Positions 11,553-24,360 of a stretch of 64,000 bases of DNA are shown piece after piece. The number at the start of each line of letters is the position of its first letter. Within the stretch, counting starts at the first letter, position 1. The stretch lies in NCBI RefSeq assembly GCF_029867415.1, contig NC_081180.1, forward strand, positions 26,622,808-26,686,807. The letters are read 5' to 3'. This stretch comes from Vicia villosa. Its lineage: Eukaryota > Streptophyta > Magnoliopsida > Fabales > Fabaceae. The notes under the pieces are model-generated. The model searched no databases. It saw only the letters and a program-made list of their open reading frames with translations, and was not told where the DNA came from. The position numbers were made by a program, and so were the translations under genes.

Positions 11553-12306
11553 TGTTGTAATTATTAATGGTATAATGATTACAAGTGTGTTCTAAAATGA
11601 CAAATGGTGAAAATGAGTAAATGCTAATAAATGCATGTAATAAAGTCCCACATTGAAAGATTCACTCATTTTCAAAGTCCTTATAAAAGAATTAATGACA
11701 TTAACTCAACAAAAGGACAAAAGAGGATAAAGTGCCACATTGACAATGTGGTGGTCCCAAGCATTATTGCCACTTGTCCCAATCCTACAACCACTCGCCG
11801 GTGTCGCCACCGGCGACACCGGCTCCGGCTCCGACTCCGGGTCCGGGTCCGGGGGCGTGGGCGTAGAGGCGCTAGTGGCGGCTTGTAGACGGCACTTGAG
11901 CACTTAGGCACGTCGCATCGGAGCGATCGGGCTATTCGCGGCGTTAATGAGGCGGCTCCGGCGGGCGACGGCCGGCCTTCGGCCGGGTGCTATAACTTTT
12001 GAAAATATATTGTTTCATTAAGGGTCGCAACCTTTGAAACTAACATTTTCGTGGCCTATATAAAGATGATTCCGCATTCAGAAATCACATCACAAATTCC
12101 GAAAATCCTCTGAATAATTCCAGATCGTTCTTCGCTGCATTCGAGTTTTCGCCGGTCTTGCGCAAACTCGATAAGGCTGAATTATCCTGGGTATTCCTGC
12201 ATCAAAACTCTAAGACATTTCGGGAGTGCTTGAAATACTTTAAGGAAAGTGATTCCGTTCACGATTCCAGCCTCGGTTCTCTCGATTGAAACATCTATTT
12301 CAAACA
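11553..12306 (+). repeat. Copia A 3' LTR, 754 bp
   Basis: Same ends as the 5' LTR. It lacks about 110 bp after GTGCTATA; the missing segment in the 5' copy is bounded by short ATA repeats, which suggests a micro-homology deletion here. Its GC-rich block is longer, with repeated CCGGCTCCG/CCGGGTCCG units. Confidence 0.95.
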
Positions 12307-12630
12307 TATATTGTATGTCAATTTCTCTAACTATTTCACTAACTTTTATTAATACAAATATTTTTATTAAATAATAATTATTTTATCACTGAAGTTTATT
12401 AAAATATATTTATTTAAGAATTGTGAAAAACCCAAATGAAATGCATCGAAGAAAGTAAATTCTTGAGACATTATCATCATATAAAAAAAATAGACATAAT
12501 AAAGTGTTTAAAGTTACCACCATAAATAATATCAAGAGTCTAAAATAAATATTTGTTTACAAAAATTATGAATATGAAATAAAATCGGTTCGGAGAAATG
12601 ACCATATAAAAAAAGAAGTTAAAGTTTCGT
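12307..12630. other. Continuation of the PPDK upstream flank beyond copia A
   Basis: AT-rich, no gene. It aligns by eye with about 44267-44575 and, together with 6120-6253, rebuilds an uninterrupted ancestral sequence across the copia A insertion. Confidence 0.75.
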
Positions 12631-12639
12631 TAAGTAGTA

Positions 12640-13335
12640 GAGTGCAGAAGTGGATTGAGTCGTGTCTAGCCATTGGGCCAGTCTGGAACAGAAGCCCCCA
12701 AGTCGTTGCTCCGAGCATCGTCTCTCTTCTTAATATATTGCTTGAGGTGACCATCTTTGATCATGATCTAATGGAATCCTTCAGATGGATGCAGTCTTCT
12801 GTAGTGTGCCCATGGCTCTTCTGGAACCGGAAGTATTTGGATTTTTCCGTGTTGGGCTAGGTTGGCGTTTGCCAAGGAAAACGAACCATGGTCTGCTGGA
12901 ATTCTGTGTTGGCACATTCAGATAATATCTTTTCTCAGGAGGCGACCAGTGGAGTGTAGTCGTGGAAACGACTAGCTGGCCCCTTGTAATCTCAGGAGTC
13001 ACGGGACCTGTCATTTTTTTTCTTGTCTCCTCCCCAACGGGGTGTCGAGGGGTCTTCGGATCTCGAGGACTTCTCACTCTCCTGGTGCATGGAGTCCCGG
13101 GCAGTGTTAGCCGCCTCATTTTCCCTGTATTGAATGTAAACCTGGGCCTTAAGGAGGAAGGCATCCAGGGTGATGGGAGTCTCGATGCCAACAGTTTTGG
13201 CAAAGTCGTTGTGAGGGTGCAGCCCGCGCTTGAGAAGATACTTTTTCATATTGTCGGTCAAAGAGACCTGGGAAGCTTCTTTGTTGAACCTCTCAATGTA
13301 TGCTCTGAGAGAATTGTCGTAGTTTATCAAAAGAA
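12640..13335 (-). pseudogene. Ty3/gypsy gag fragment
   Basis: Minus-strand frame reads SLRAYIERFNKEASQV, then KYLLKRGLHPHNDFAKTVGI and LDAFLLKAQVYIQY, typical of plant gypsy gag. After an in-frame stop at about 12992 it continues with a zinc-finger-like FQKSHGHTTEDCIHLKDSI segment near 12800. The left end of gag is missing and unrelated sequence begins near 13335. Several stops; dead. Confidence 0.8.
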
Positions 13336-14240
13336 AATATTTATCGTATCCACAGAGACTAGAGCGATATTACTACCGATTAAATTAATGAAATCTTTTC
13401 AAAGTAATAGAAAGTTATAATTTTATTGTTTTGATTAAAGTAATAGAACATAATTGAAACGATTTTATAATAAGTGAAAGTGTTAATATAAAAGTGATCT
13501 TGCAGGGATTGGTTCTACTCTACCACTCCCTTATGCAATATACCGATTATTTCCACATAAGCATGTTATTATTCATACCTCCATGTACTTTCCAAAAACA
13601 CATTGTGTATGTCTACACAAAATTTCCAAGATTTCCTTCGGTTTGTTTAATCGATGATGTCTCAATCGAGTAACCAAACCGATGGTGTTAAGACTCTAGT
13701 ACTTTAAAATGGATCTTAAACCTAATTCTATGTCTAGAAATTAGTGTTTAAGTGATCAGTCATCTTCATTTCATGAAGCCAAATGCAATTTTCATTAACA
13801 GTTTAAATTCATAAGATGCACCGTTGAGAACAAGATAATATCGATAATCATAATAGCATGCTTATATTAAAATTCTAATCGATAAATATACATATGTTTT
13901 CAAAAGAGTGATCCAATCCCTAGCAAGAGAGGGGAGTTTAGCTAGCCATTTTTATGGTTGCTTGTACAAAAAGAAAGAGTTGGAGATGAATGAACATCAA
14001 GGACAATTTCTCAATCTTTGATGTGTATCCAACTCGATTCTTTGATTCCCTCCCCTAAGTTCCTAATAATAACCCTTGGGATTCACTATATTAACTATTA
14101 TAATTGAGATATGAAAACTTAAACTAAATGCCTTTCTACAAAACACTTGGTTCCTTTTATAGCTAATTATGCCGCATGTGTTCGCTAAGCGAACTTACTA
14201 TTTTCTTCTTGGTTAAGTTTTAAATTTGAACCACCATCAG
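13336..14240. other. Unclassified non-coding repeat-like stretch
   Basis: No gene recognised. It lies between two dead gag fragments. It carries the palindrome GTTCGC-TAA-GCGAAC near 14180 and a related GGTTCGCTTAGCGAA near 14253. It could be the remains of an LTR or non-coding part of one of the neighbouring elements. Confidence 0.4.
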
Positions 14241-14261
14241 CAGACCCCCTAAGGTTCGCTT

Positions 14262-15841
14262 AGCGAAGTCCATATTTATTTTTCCTAATAGGTTCCTTTG
14301 GAACAAAAGTGTACTTTTTATATAAAGGAGTAAGCGACTTTTTGAACTTAGTCGGATCAACGACCAAAGTTATTTTAGGCTGAAGAGCCTTGTCTAAATT
14401 GGCCTTGATGGTTTTCACTTCTTTTTTGCCAAATGTGGCAAGTCTCACAACCAAACCATGATGATTGTTTATCGTCAGCCTCATCCCTTTGGATATCTAA
14501 CATAGATTGTTTTAAGGCTTCCATATTCTTTTCGATTTGTTCAACCTTAGATCCAAGATATGAAAATATTTTCTTATTCGAGGCTAATATTTTAAAAGCT
14601 TCAATAGCATCTATATGAAGATTATTAAAGGCCAACTTTAATTAAGAATGAGATAAATTATCTACAAGTTCGGGTTTCAAGTGACTTACATATTTCTTTT
14701 TCTTGTATTGATGAGTCATGAGACATAGGTTTGGCTGTTCTTCTTCATTGCTTGAGCTATCATCATTTGAGGACTCATCACTTTCCCAAGCTATATAGGC
14801 TCTACGAGGCTTGTTATACTTTTTACCTTAACTGTTGCTTATATCCTTCTCGAGTGATGGACAATCCGGTTTATAACACCCGGACTTTCCACAATTGAAA
14901 CATAGTCCTTGGCTTTTCCCTTTCTTGTTGTCATCTTGTTGAACTTGTTTAGATTGCTTTCGATAGTTAGTTAAGTTGTTGTCTGAATGTTTGGCACCGT
15001 TATTTATTATGTACTTATCGTATCTTTTAACAAACAATACCATCTCTTCATCATCTGATTTCCTGTAATCACTAGAGTCACATTCATATTGCTATTTGTT
15101 TGAGGTCTTGGAGGTTGAAGCCTTTAGAGCAATGGACTTCTTCTCTACCTCCTTATCTTTATTTTTCTCCTTCTTTACTCGTTTCTCATGCTCTTATAGG
15201 ATCAAGAGATGTTATTCATGCTCTTCAAGCTTCCAAAAAAATGTTGTGATATCTAAAGTAGCAAAGTTGTTAGCTTCCTTTATAGTCGTGACTTTAGGTT
15301 GCCATTCCCTGTTCAAACATCTCAAAATTTTGTTAGTTGTCGTCTCATTTGGAATGGGCTTTTCAAGCGCATTCAAACGACTTAGAAGATGTGAGAATAT
15401 CTTTTTCATATTGGATATGGTTTCACTATGTTTCATATAAAAGAGTTCAAACTCTTGATTTAAAGTATTGATTCTAGCTAGTTTGACATCATTTGTGCCC
15501 TCATGAGTAACTTATAATGGGTCACATATAGCTTTAGCTGTCGTACAATGTGAAACGTGGTAATATTCATCCATCCCTAAGGAGGCTACTAGAATATTTC
15601 TCGCTTTCCAATCATACGATTACTTTTTCTCATCTTCCGCGTCCCAAGTTTCTTCGGGTTTAGGAATAGTAACACCATCCTTGTTGGTCAACGTTATTTG
15701 GCACGAACCGTCTTGGATGGCTTTCCATACCCTTCTATCAATTGAATTGATATGAATGCGCATACAATCCTTCCAATAGCCATAATTTTCACCATTGAAA
15801 ACTGGAGCTCTATTATGTGGCCCTGTAGGTTCGGAAGCCAT
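14262..15841 (-). pseudogene. Copia B gag pseudogene
   Basis: Starts with MASEPTGPHNRAPVFNGENY at the ATG ending at 15841. Further blocks read VSHCTTAKAICDPL, VTHEGTNDVKLARINTLNQE, NEFELFYMKHSETI-like text and REWQPKVTTIKEANN, typical of the large-gag copia lineage (SIRE/Maximus-like). The zinc knuckle at 14861-14902 reads CFNCGKSGCYKPDC, with Cys where His is expected. Several nonsense codons and frame changes; pol is absent. The 5' side is interrupted just upstream by the Ogre-like element at 15896. Confidence 0.85.
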
Positions 15842-16126
15842 TATTCTAATAAGTGTATTTCGAAGCAAGGATAAACCTGATTTCTTGATGCCACTTGTCA
15901 TACCCCAAAATTTGCCCACAATATTCAAATATTCAAATTATTTTAAAATTGGATTTTTTTTATAAAATTTTGAGGTCATTCACATTGACGTCTTGAATTT
16001 TATAAATATTCAATTTAAAGTCTATTTTAAAATATAATAATTTACTCTTAAATTATTTATATTTTAATAAATAGCAAAATGCTTTCTCATGCTTCATACA
16101 CTTCCAATTGACTTTTATTTCAAACA

Positions 16127-16204
16127 AATAATATAACATAGTTGGTAAGGAGGTAAGGCTTGCAAGTACAAAGTCTCGGGTTCAAATCCCACTTCTAACA
16201 CTTT
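16127..16204 (+). ncRNA. tRNA-like module in the Ogre 1 LTR
   Basis: A box TAACATAGTTGG (16134-16145), 33 nt spacing, then a perfect B box GGTTCAAATCC (16179-16189). An uninterrupted T-run starts about 12 nt later, the form of a Pol III terminator. The T-arm pairs only partly and no full cloverleaf was drawn, so this is tRNA-derived, not a functional tRNA. It lies upstream of the LTR TATA box. Confidence 0.5.
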
Positions 16205-17293
16205 TTTTTCTTTTTTTTCTAACTATAGTTTTAATTTTATTTTTATTAAAAAAATCACAAAAAATCATTTTTTTTATCATTTTATTTTTAATTTTCGCAC
16301 TATTTAAATATGCATTTTTTAAAATAGTCAAATTTTCACTTTTATGTATTTTCTAGTCAAAAATCATCAAAAATCATAAAATATTCAAAAAAATCCAAAA
16401 AAAAAAGTTTTTAATCTTATTTGTCCTATTTTTAGCACTTTTTTAGAGAACAAGTCAATTTTATTAAATTAGTTTGATTTAATTTTTTATTAAAATTAAA
16501 ACAAATTGATTTTTGGGCTTTGATTTGGTCCATAGTTTTACTATAATTATTTTTTCTAACCTAATTCATGATATATAAATAAAACTAACAATTACAAATT
16601 TCTCAATTTACTCTCTCACAACTAAACCCTTATTTTTTTTAACACCTTCAACCTTATTCTTCATTCCTAATTCCTACCTACAAAACAATTCACCAAGTTT
16701 CTTCAATATCTTTTGTTCTTCTTTTGCTTAGTTCTTGGCCAATGATTTCGTATGAGGCCTCATCTTCTTCTTTTTTAAAGAAAAAATCTTTTTCTAAATC
16801 TTTTTATCAAAACTAAAAATAAACCTTTTGTTTTCAAAACCTTTTGGCCAATGATTATCATATGAGGCCCTTGATGTATGTTTTTATACTAACTTTAGTT
16901 TTTGGCTAATGATGATACTTGAGGCCACCTTTTATCAAAATTCTTATGTTTTTGACATCCTCTTTATGTTTCGAAACATTTTCTTTCAACTCTCTTTTTT
17001 TAAAAAACCTTTTTCAAATACTTTATCTAGAATTACAATTTTTTTGGCCAACGATGATACATGATGCTTGTTTTTTTTTAATCATTGTTTTGGTCATTGT
17101 TGCTACATTTTAGTTTAAATTTATGTTTTTACAATCATAATTATTTTTTTTACTTTTGAGAATTTTTGCCCTTTTAGCCATAATCTAACTTTCTGAACCT
17201 TTCTTTATTTTTTGGGAAAATTTAGATTATATGAGGTCAAACCTATTTTATAATATTTTTTATTTTATTATTGTAACTATTATCATTACTAAC

Positions 17294-17295
17294 CC

Positions 17296-17359
<64 letters not shown>

Positions 17360-17364
17360 CATTA
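17294..17364. repeat. (ATT)n microsatellite in the Ogre 1 5' LTR
   Basis: An almost pure ATT tract, repeated at 25953-26020 with one unit fewer. It creates a spurious poly-isoleucine frame on the minus strand. Confidence 0.95.
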
Positions 17365-19361
17365 TTATTAACATTATTACTATCCTTGTTTGCAGGTACT
17401 TCCTTTGGCCATTAACCTTGTTTTGGCCAAACAATTTTGCTGGCCACTTTTTCACCATGTACTCTCAAGAGCGCACAACACCCAATCTGAGCTAAGTTTC
17501 TTTTTTTGTTTTTATTTTAATTGCATGAAATTTTTTATATATATTCCTTTCTTTTTTTATTATTAGTATAATTTTTTTGTTTTATTTATTTTTATTTATT
17601 TAACCAAATTAGTTTTTATATATAATAATTTCATAGTTATTTATTTTAATCGAAAACTCGTTTTTTAATTTTATCAATAATTATTTTTAAAACAATAAAA
17701 AAATTTATTTTTGTATATATTTTTAATTAATTAATTAATTGAAAATTAATAATTAAAGTTTTTGTTAACCTTGATTCATTTATAAACCTTAAAATCTTCA
17801 GGCAGGTGTTCTCCACTAACGCATTGTTAGGCCTTATAAACCTTTTGGGTCACAATAAGTTTTCTTAAATAACCCTTTAGGGTTCGTAAACTTTTTAGGG
17901 TTTATAATCAATTAACGTTTAAATCAGTTAATGCACTAACATTTCTCTTCTTCATGTCAATTCTTTTCAGGGTTACCATCAGGGTTCGTCCGCCTACGCG
18001 CCACGCCAGATCAAAAGCTAAGTCCCTAATTTGATTATTATTTTAAATATTATTTTTGTCCTATAAAATAAATTATGATTTACTTTTAAATATCAATGAG
18101 TCAGCCATACACTCACTGCATCCTTTTTCTTTATGCCCATCTTTTAGGATTCATCACAATCTGGTCAGTGTCAATGCTTCATGCCTCAAGGCTAGCCTCT
18201 GCCCATCAACCTTCATCCATCAAAGATAAAAGTTTGTCAGACTGCCAAAGCTACGTTGGTAACCCTAAACTCTGTCTTTATTATTACTTATGTCAAACCC
18301 TATTAAGGGATCCGCTGGTTTCATTGTTCCCTTCCCCGTATTATTATGTAACTGTTCCCTGGTTGTATTGTTTGGCCTTGAAGGCACTTAAAACTGTTAT
18401 ATTATATTTACTGCGTGGTTAGTAATTTAGGGAGTGCAAACCATGAACTGAACATAGATCACCTAATTACAAGATAAATGTAATCGAAGTTAACCACGTG
18501 ATTGCTGCACACACTCACCTTTAGGGTAACCTCTTCTGTTGCCTGTTGCCTTGCTGCCTCTAAGTGTACTAAATAGTCAAGTCCCTCGATTCCGAGGATA
18601 CCTAAAGCAAAACAAATGTTGCCCTAAGTTCATTATCATCATCAAGTTTGTCCCTCGATGTTGCCTTATATGATGATTGTCCCAATTGCTAAGGTATCCT
18701 CGCATGATGCCTAAAAAGATTAATGACTATTATATCCTTCCCTTAGACTACCTGCCCTCTTTATGGCATGGGACAGTCTTATGGCGAACGATTACTCGAT
18801 GACCCTTAAACATCCAATTGAAAGGCTTCCTGCCCTCTTATGGCATGGATAGATCCTTTCGCCTCGAAAAGCTAAAAGAACAAATTTTTAAACTTAGGGT
18901 AAGTTGCTAGTAATTGCTTGCTCCATTCAAATTCAAAATTCAAAATCAAACTATTTTCCCATTAATTTTCAAATACTTTTCAAAAAGACTACGCTTATTT
19001 ACAAGCTAAAGTTCTTCTTCAAAGTTTACTTTTCACACCTCATATTTCAAAATAATTTCAAACAAGGCTACGCTTATTTATAAGCTAAAGTCCTTAACGA
19101 AACCTTTTACTATTCGCACACCGCTTTTCAAACAAATCAAACAAACAAAGTGAGCTAAGCAATTAAGAGCCCATGGATAACCATGGATGCAAAGGGTGCC
19201 TTACACCTTCCCTTTGTATAACTTACCCCCCGAACTCAAAATCTTTCAAAAGGTCTTTCCTGTTCTTTTAGCCTTTCTTTAAATTGGATAAAATAAAAGT
19301 CGGTGGCGACTCTTGCTTACCGCGACATTATTAAAAAAGTCAGTTCACCGTATTACAGAAC

Positions 19362-19379
19362 TGGCGACTCTGCTGGGGA
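19362..19379 (+). other. Ogre 1 primer-binding site (tRNA-Arg type)
   Basis: TGGCGACTCTGCTGGGGA, four bases after the LTR end. This is the characteristic Ogre primer site complementary to the 3' end of a tRNA-Arg. The same 18-mer occurs at 60848 in the second element. Confidence 0.9.
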
Positions 19380-20703
19380 TGCTTTCGAATAAAAGAGGGG
19401 TTACCTTAGAGTTTAGGATCACTTTATTGTTTGTTTGTTTGCTTTATTTTCCAAGATTGTTTTGGGTATTGAATGGAAGATAAATCCTATACCCGGATTC
19501 GAGTGCACCTTAAGATAGGAGCGGCATAGTCATGGAGACCTCCCTTGTGCATGCTTGGGATTGGTCAAAATGAAGTTCGCGCTTGAGTTAGGCCTCCATT
19601 GGTTATTGTGTACCTCTTTTGCATGAGAGAGGTTTACGCATGTATCTTTGGGTGCGTCGGAGCTCAGGGACCTTTAGTCACCTTCAACCCATCTTGGCCT
19701 TTAGGAACGTAGTGGGAGGACTACTCTTGATGCATGTTAAGGGCATAGTCGTTACCCGATACTACAACTCAGATAGGTTCTTTCTCAAAGTATCATTGCG
19801 TGGTATGCATGTACCATGTTCGAGGGTGCTTTAGAAGGGCTGACAATTCTGGGTCACCTGGTAGAACCCGTTGCTGATATCATCCTTATCCCTAGAAGTA
19901 CCTTTGGGGGAAGGGTAGTCACCTGGTCATACTTCATGCAAGCCTTTAAACTTAAGGACTCTTGTGTGACTTGCTTGTTATCTAACCTTTTGGTTTCCTT
20001 GCAGGATTTGCTTGTAGGACATTTCGTCCTTATTACCATATGCTCTACCTTTCTATTTCCTTGCAAGATTTGCTTGTAGGACATCTCGTCCTCGTTACCT
20101 TATGCTCTAACCTTTTATTTCCTCGCAGGGTTTTCCTGTAGGACGTCTCGTCCTTATGACCTTATGCCTTACTTAATGCATTGCATCTGCATGACATCAT
20201 AACATCATAACATCACCTGTAAACTAACCCTTTCAAGGATCTTAGGGATTCAAAGTGCACAATCTCTTATCAAGGACGGAATTCCTAACTAGGGGCAAGA
20301 AGATTTACTTTCCTTTGGCCACGTACCTTCCAATTCAAAGACACCGTACCCATCAAAGGGGCAAGAGGATTTATTTTCCTCTAGCCATGTATCCTGAATC
20401 AGAGGCGATGACCCACTCGATATGGTGAGCTTGATTCTCAAAGAAGGATGTTCAAAGACAAAAGTCGTAATTCTTCAAACAAATATGCGACCGAATCACT
20501 CTCCAATGCTGCTAACTAAATTCCTTAAAGATCCTTGAAAACATTTCATTTGCATTCATGACATTGCATATTTCTAACTTTGTTTTCAGGTTCCGCCTCG
20601 ACAATCATTCGTCTCAAATATAATCGAGCTGGAGATTCATTCTGACAAGCCCTTTTACATTCCAAAACTTCGTCGAATAACTCATCGACTCTAACAAGCA
20701 AGC
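19380..20703. other. Ogre 1 leader region, non-coding
   Basis: No gene. It begins with a leader that resembles the second element's leader (TATACCCGGATT...GAGTGCA...AAGATAGGA at about 19490 and 61085). It also contains a 72-bp tandem repeat and short AACATCAT repeats near 20195. Confidence 0.7.
19996..20168. repeat. About 72-bp tandem repeat, three units
   Basis: Units of the form TTGCAGGATTTGCTTGTAGG-ACATTTCGTCCTTATTACC...ATGCTCTA recur three times with divergence in the Ogre 1 leader. Confidence 0.8.
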
Positions 20704-21115
20704 ATTCTCTATCAGATATGGTCTAATGTACGACCCGTTCCGGTATTCTCTATCAGATATGGTCTAATGTTCGACTCGTTCTGACACCCTTCATCAGACA
20801 TGGTCTAATGTATGGCTCGTTCTGATGTTCTCTTCAGATATGGTTTAATGAATAACTCGTTCTGATTTCCAACTTCCAGATATGGTCTAATGTACGACCC
20901 GTTCCGGTATTCTCTATCAGATATGGTCTAATGTACGATTCGTTCTGACACCCTCCATCAGATATGGTCTAGTGTATGGCTCGTTCTGATGTTCTCTTCA
21001 GATATGGTTTAATGAATAACTCGTTCTGATTTCCTACTTCTAGATATGGTCTAATGTACGACCCGTTCTGGCATTCCTCTTCAGATATGGTTTCATGAAT
21101 AACTCGTTCTGATGT
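20704..21115. repeat. Tandem array with higher-order structure
   Basis: Subunits of about 40 bp built on CAGATATGGTCTAATGTACG-...CGTTCTG. Four diverged subunits form a block of about 162 bp that repeats (compare 20716 and 20878). This is satellite-like architecture inside an Ogre interior. Confidence 0.9.
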
Positions 21116-21126
21116 CCTACACCAGT

Positions 21127-21445
21127 TCCACAACAACAACGCAAGCCAGATGCACCTAAGCGTCAATTCACCAAGATCAATATATCGTTGGCTCAAGCAT
21201 TACAACATCTGTTGAAAATCAGATTGATTATTCTGAGGGATGCTCCTAAGAATTCTAACACCTACTATAAACCCAATGCGAGGTGCGCGTGCCATTCCAA
21301 CAGTCTTGGACATTACATAAACGATTGCTGGACATTAAAGAATAAGATACAAGATCTGATCAATGACGGAGAAATCAAATCCAACCCTCTTGAAACCCCT
21401 GTGGTGATCACCGCTCCTATGCCTAGTCATGACAAGATTGATTGA
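21127..21445 (+). pseudogene. Ogre gag C-terminal remnant with zinc-finger motif
   Basis: Frame reads RQFTKINISLAQALQHLLK..., then ARCACHSNSLGHYINDCWTL and KNKIQDLINDGEI, matching the C-terminal gag region of Tat/Ogre elements (CxxH...GHxxxxC finger). It is cut off upstream by the tandem array and ends at a stop; no protease follows. It is the only coding trace in this element. Confidence 0.8.
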
Positions 21446-23659
21446 CATCTCGACGAACGAACTTTTGGATCATTAGATCTACTTTCATTTGCATGTTTCT
21501 TCTCTGTTTGTTTAAACATTCGAATTATGATAGACATTATCTGTTTTAATAATCACCATCAGTGCATTGCATATATTTGTCTTGAATAAATTATTTCGTT
21601 ATCGCTCATTTTAAATTACGTCTTTACTTTGCATATGTTTTATGATACTCAACTCTGGCTAAAGTTGTATACCTTTTGAGGGAGGATGACGAAAACGATA
21701 CCGCAACCTCATACAGTATGCTTTTGAGCGGACTATGCTGACGATGTACAGGCATTGTTTCAATTCCTAAACAGTGGAGATATAAGGATGTTAATCCCTC
21801 GTCAACCCCTTTGAGCCTAAGAAGTAGAAGTTTATTTCTTGTACTAATTAAAACCCTTGATCATAACCTGGGGCATGGTAGTTCTCAGTTAATTTGGCTG
21901 TGCATTCTAGTTTAAGAGAATCATTCAGTACACCTTTCAACAAAGGCTTCAATCACAAACGGTCATCCGCACACATCAAAGAAGTGTTGGAGATGTCAAT
22001 CAAAAGACAATGATGGTTCGTCAATCATCAAACAAGACAGTCAATATCTTCAAAAGAAAAAATGAAAAATATATATACAAAGAAAAGCCTGCTAAGTCAA
22101 AAATCAAAAGACGACTTAGGCAAAATCAAGGCATCCCGCTGACTGTAAGCTCCGAAATAAACAGTTCAGGCAAAAGTTAGGGATATCAAAAAGATGAAAA
22201 AAGAGAAGTCAATATACAACACAATGTTGTGACTACCAAAGGAAGAAGCGACTGCCATCTCAAAAGCTTTCCTTGCTTGTGAACCATCATCATTATCAAA
22301 GGTGCAAATCCAAAAGTCTCTTGGAACCTGAATGCATAAGTTGAATTAACTGAGCTTAGGATCGAAGATCATCACGAAGAGGGGTGGGTACAATCAAATT
22401 TTGAGCCTTTATCCTTCGTTTCTTAAACCGTGAACCAAGCCACGTTACAACCCTTAAAAGTCCTAACTGAAGCATGGTTAGTTCGAAAGCATACTGTCAC
22501 AAAAAAGGTATCCTGACTCCTTAAGGTTTACCACAAATGCTGAGTTGACACTTCGTTTTTTACAAACATCACGTTTTTATAAACATCATGCTTTTACATA
22601 TCCAGTTTTAATGTTTTTCAACAAACTCAAGACAGACATATGCATTGCATCTCATGAATTCATTATTAAGCATATTCTGCTATATAATTTCAAATGTTAG
22701 CATCAGAAAGAACTTGCACAGGGTAAAACTAATGACTGAAAGTTATCCCGACAGACAATATTACTCCAAGAAGCAATGTCTCTTACGTATACAAGGGGCA
22801 TGATACGTTTTTTCCAATCAATCTGGGGCAATCAAGTCAAGATTCCAAGAATATCTCAAAAGCCAAACAATCAAAGGCATACACCTCAAGTGGGTTTCAA
22901 GCTATGTTCTTGATCAAACTGAGGCAATCAAGTCAAGATTCTGAGAATCTCTCAGGATGCCAAAATAATCAGGGGCATCATCCTGAGTTTACGATTACTA
23001 AGGGCATGTCGCCCATAGCGCACATCTCATAAAGTCCTCGTGAGGCGAATCTTTCCAAAGCTCTTACTAGCGGGGGCAAACCTATGCAAGTCCAGTTTGA
23101 CATCTTGATCAACATTCAGTGACATGTCCTAAATCCAGGAATAGCAGGTACTATAATGCTAGGGGCAACTTTCACCCATGTCTCCCCACAAAGCCGGGTT
23201 CACAAGATCATATCCCCACAGAGTAATCATTAAGAAGATATCTTCAAACGCTCCCGATAAAGACATGGCTGCCCAACAGAGTTTACATCTTCAACACTGT
23301 CGCTCTCCTCCAACATGATTTATCAATATCTTTATCACCAATCAGGGAACATCAAGTCACTGATCATCTCCAATCATAAATTCCCAGCTGAGCATCTTCA
23401 AGACAAGATCAGACAGTACAATTACAAGGACATAAAGATCTACTTTCTTAATCGAAGACAACATAAATCATATTCACATATCATATGTCATAAACATATT
23501 CATACACTGCATACATTACCTCATACATAACATGCAAAAGCTCTCATTTATTTTGAGGGATTCATTACATAACTCATGCATCATGACATTGCATAAAGAT
23601 TAACCTTACCTTTTTCAGAATACAGGTACCGACAAATGAACGAAATCTCCAACTTTCCA
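21446..23659. other. Ogre 1 interior, no recognisable gene
   Basis: Low-coding sequence with many stops in all frames. Phrases such as GGGGCA...CATCTC occur repeatedly. It probably represents decayed pol or the untranslated 3' region. Confidence 0.6.
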
Positions 23660-24360
23660 AGATCTAATTCAGCTACTACGAATGGTACTGACACGATCAA
23701 CGCTCGAAGATCTAATTCATTTACCACGAACGGTAATGACACGATCACTTTCAAAGTCTAATTCAGCTACTACGAACAGTACTGACACGACAAAAGATCT
23801 AATTCGGTTACTACGAACGGTACTGACATGGTCAACGCTCAGAGATCTAATTCTATCATCACGAACGGTGTAGACACGATCAATGACCAACTAAGTCTAA
23901 TTCAGTTACTACGAACGGTGCTGACACGACAAGAGAATCTAATTCTACCATCACGAACGATGTAGACGCGATTATCTCCTCAAGATCTAATTCCATCATC
24001 ACAAACGGTGTGGACACGATCAACTGCTTCTAAGATCTAATTCGGTTACTACGAACGGTACTGACACGATCAACTCTCAGAGATCTAATTCTATCATCAC
24101 GAACGGTGTAGACACGATCACTGACTTTCCCAGTCTAATTCAGCTACTACGAACGGTACTGACACGACAAAATATCTAATTCGGTTACTACGAACAGTAC
24201 CGAGACGATCAACCTTTAAAGAGATCTAATTCCATCATCACGAACGATGTGGACACGATCAAATATTTCCTAAGTCTAATTCAGTTACTACGAACGGTGC
24301 TGACACGATCAAACTCTCAAAGATCTAATTCATCTACTACGAACGGTAATGACACGATCA
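23660..24360. repeat. Tandem array in the Ogre 1 3' untranslated region
   Basis: About 15 units of 40-50 bp of the form GATCTAATTC-(A/G)(G/T)(C/T)TACTACGAACGGT-ACTGACACGATCAA. Two variants alternate (ACTACGAACGGTACTGACACG and ATCACGAACGGTGTAGACACG, written here as types). Arrays at this position in Ogre elements are known sources of satellites. Confidence 0.9.

Larger units (their letters stand above)
6254..12306 (+). mobile_element. Full-length Ty1-copia LTR retrotransposon (copia A)
   Basis: Complete element with LTRs at 6254-7076 and 11553-12306, both TG...CA, flanked by the 5-bp target duplication TATAT (6249-6253 and 12307-12311). Between them lie gag, protease, integrase, reverse transcriptase and RNase H in copia order and a polypurine tract. 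Two in-frame stops make this copy non-autonomous. The paralogous DNA near 44.26 kb has no insertion, so the element arrived after that duplication or only on this copy. Confidence 0.95.
15896..19357 (+). repeat. Ogre 1 5' LTR, 3462 bp
   Basis: Starts TGTCATACCCCAAAATTTG and ends CACCGTATTACA. Contains a tRNA-like module (about 16127-16204), a TATA candidate TATATAAAT (16572-16580), repeated GGCCAATGAT...TGAGGCC motifs near 16740-17070 and an (ATT)n tract near 17294-17364. Short open frames in it recur unchanged in the 3' LTR and are not genes. Confidence 0.95.

Noticed and set aside
13336..14240. LTR of copia B
   Set aside because: No TG...CA ends or matching second copy could be found; it does not resemble 28019-29884.
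17243..17458. Poly-isoleucine open frame (and its twin at 25902-26114)
   Set aside because: Created by the (ATT)n microsatellite in the Ogre LTR.
18096..18422. 108-aa frame present identically in both Ogre 1 LTRs
   Set aside because: No domain or signal; its identity only reflects the identity of the LTRs.
20704..21115. CRISPR-like regular repeats
   Set aside because: Repeat and spacer both diverge, units form higher-order blocks, and the context is a plant retrotransposon.
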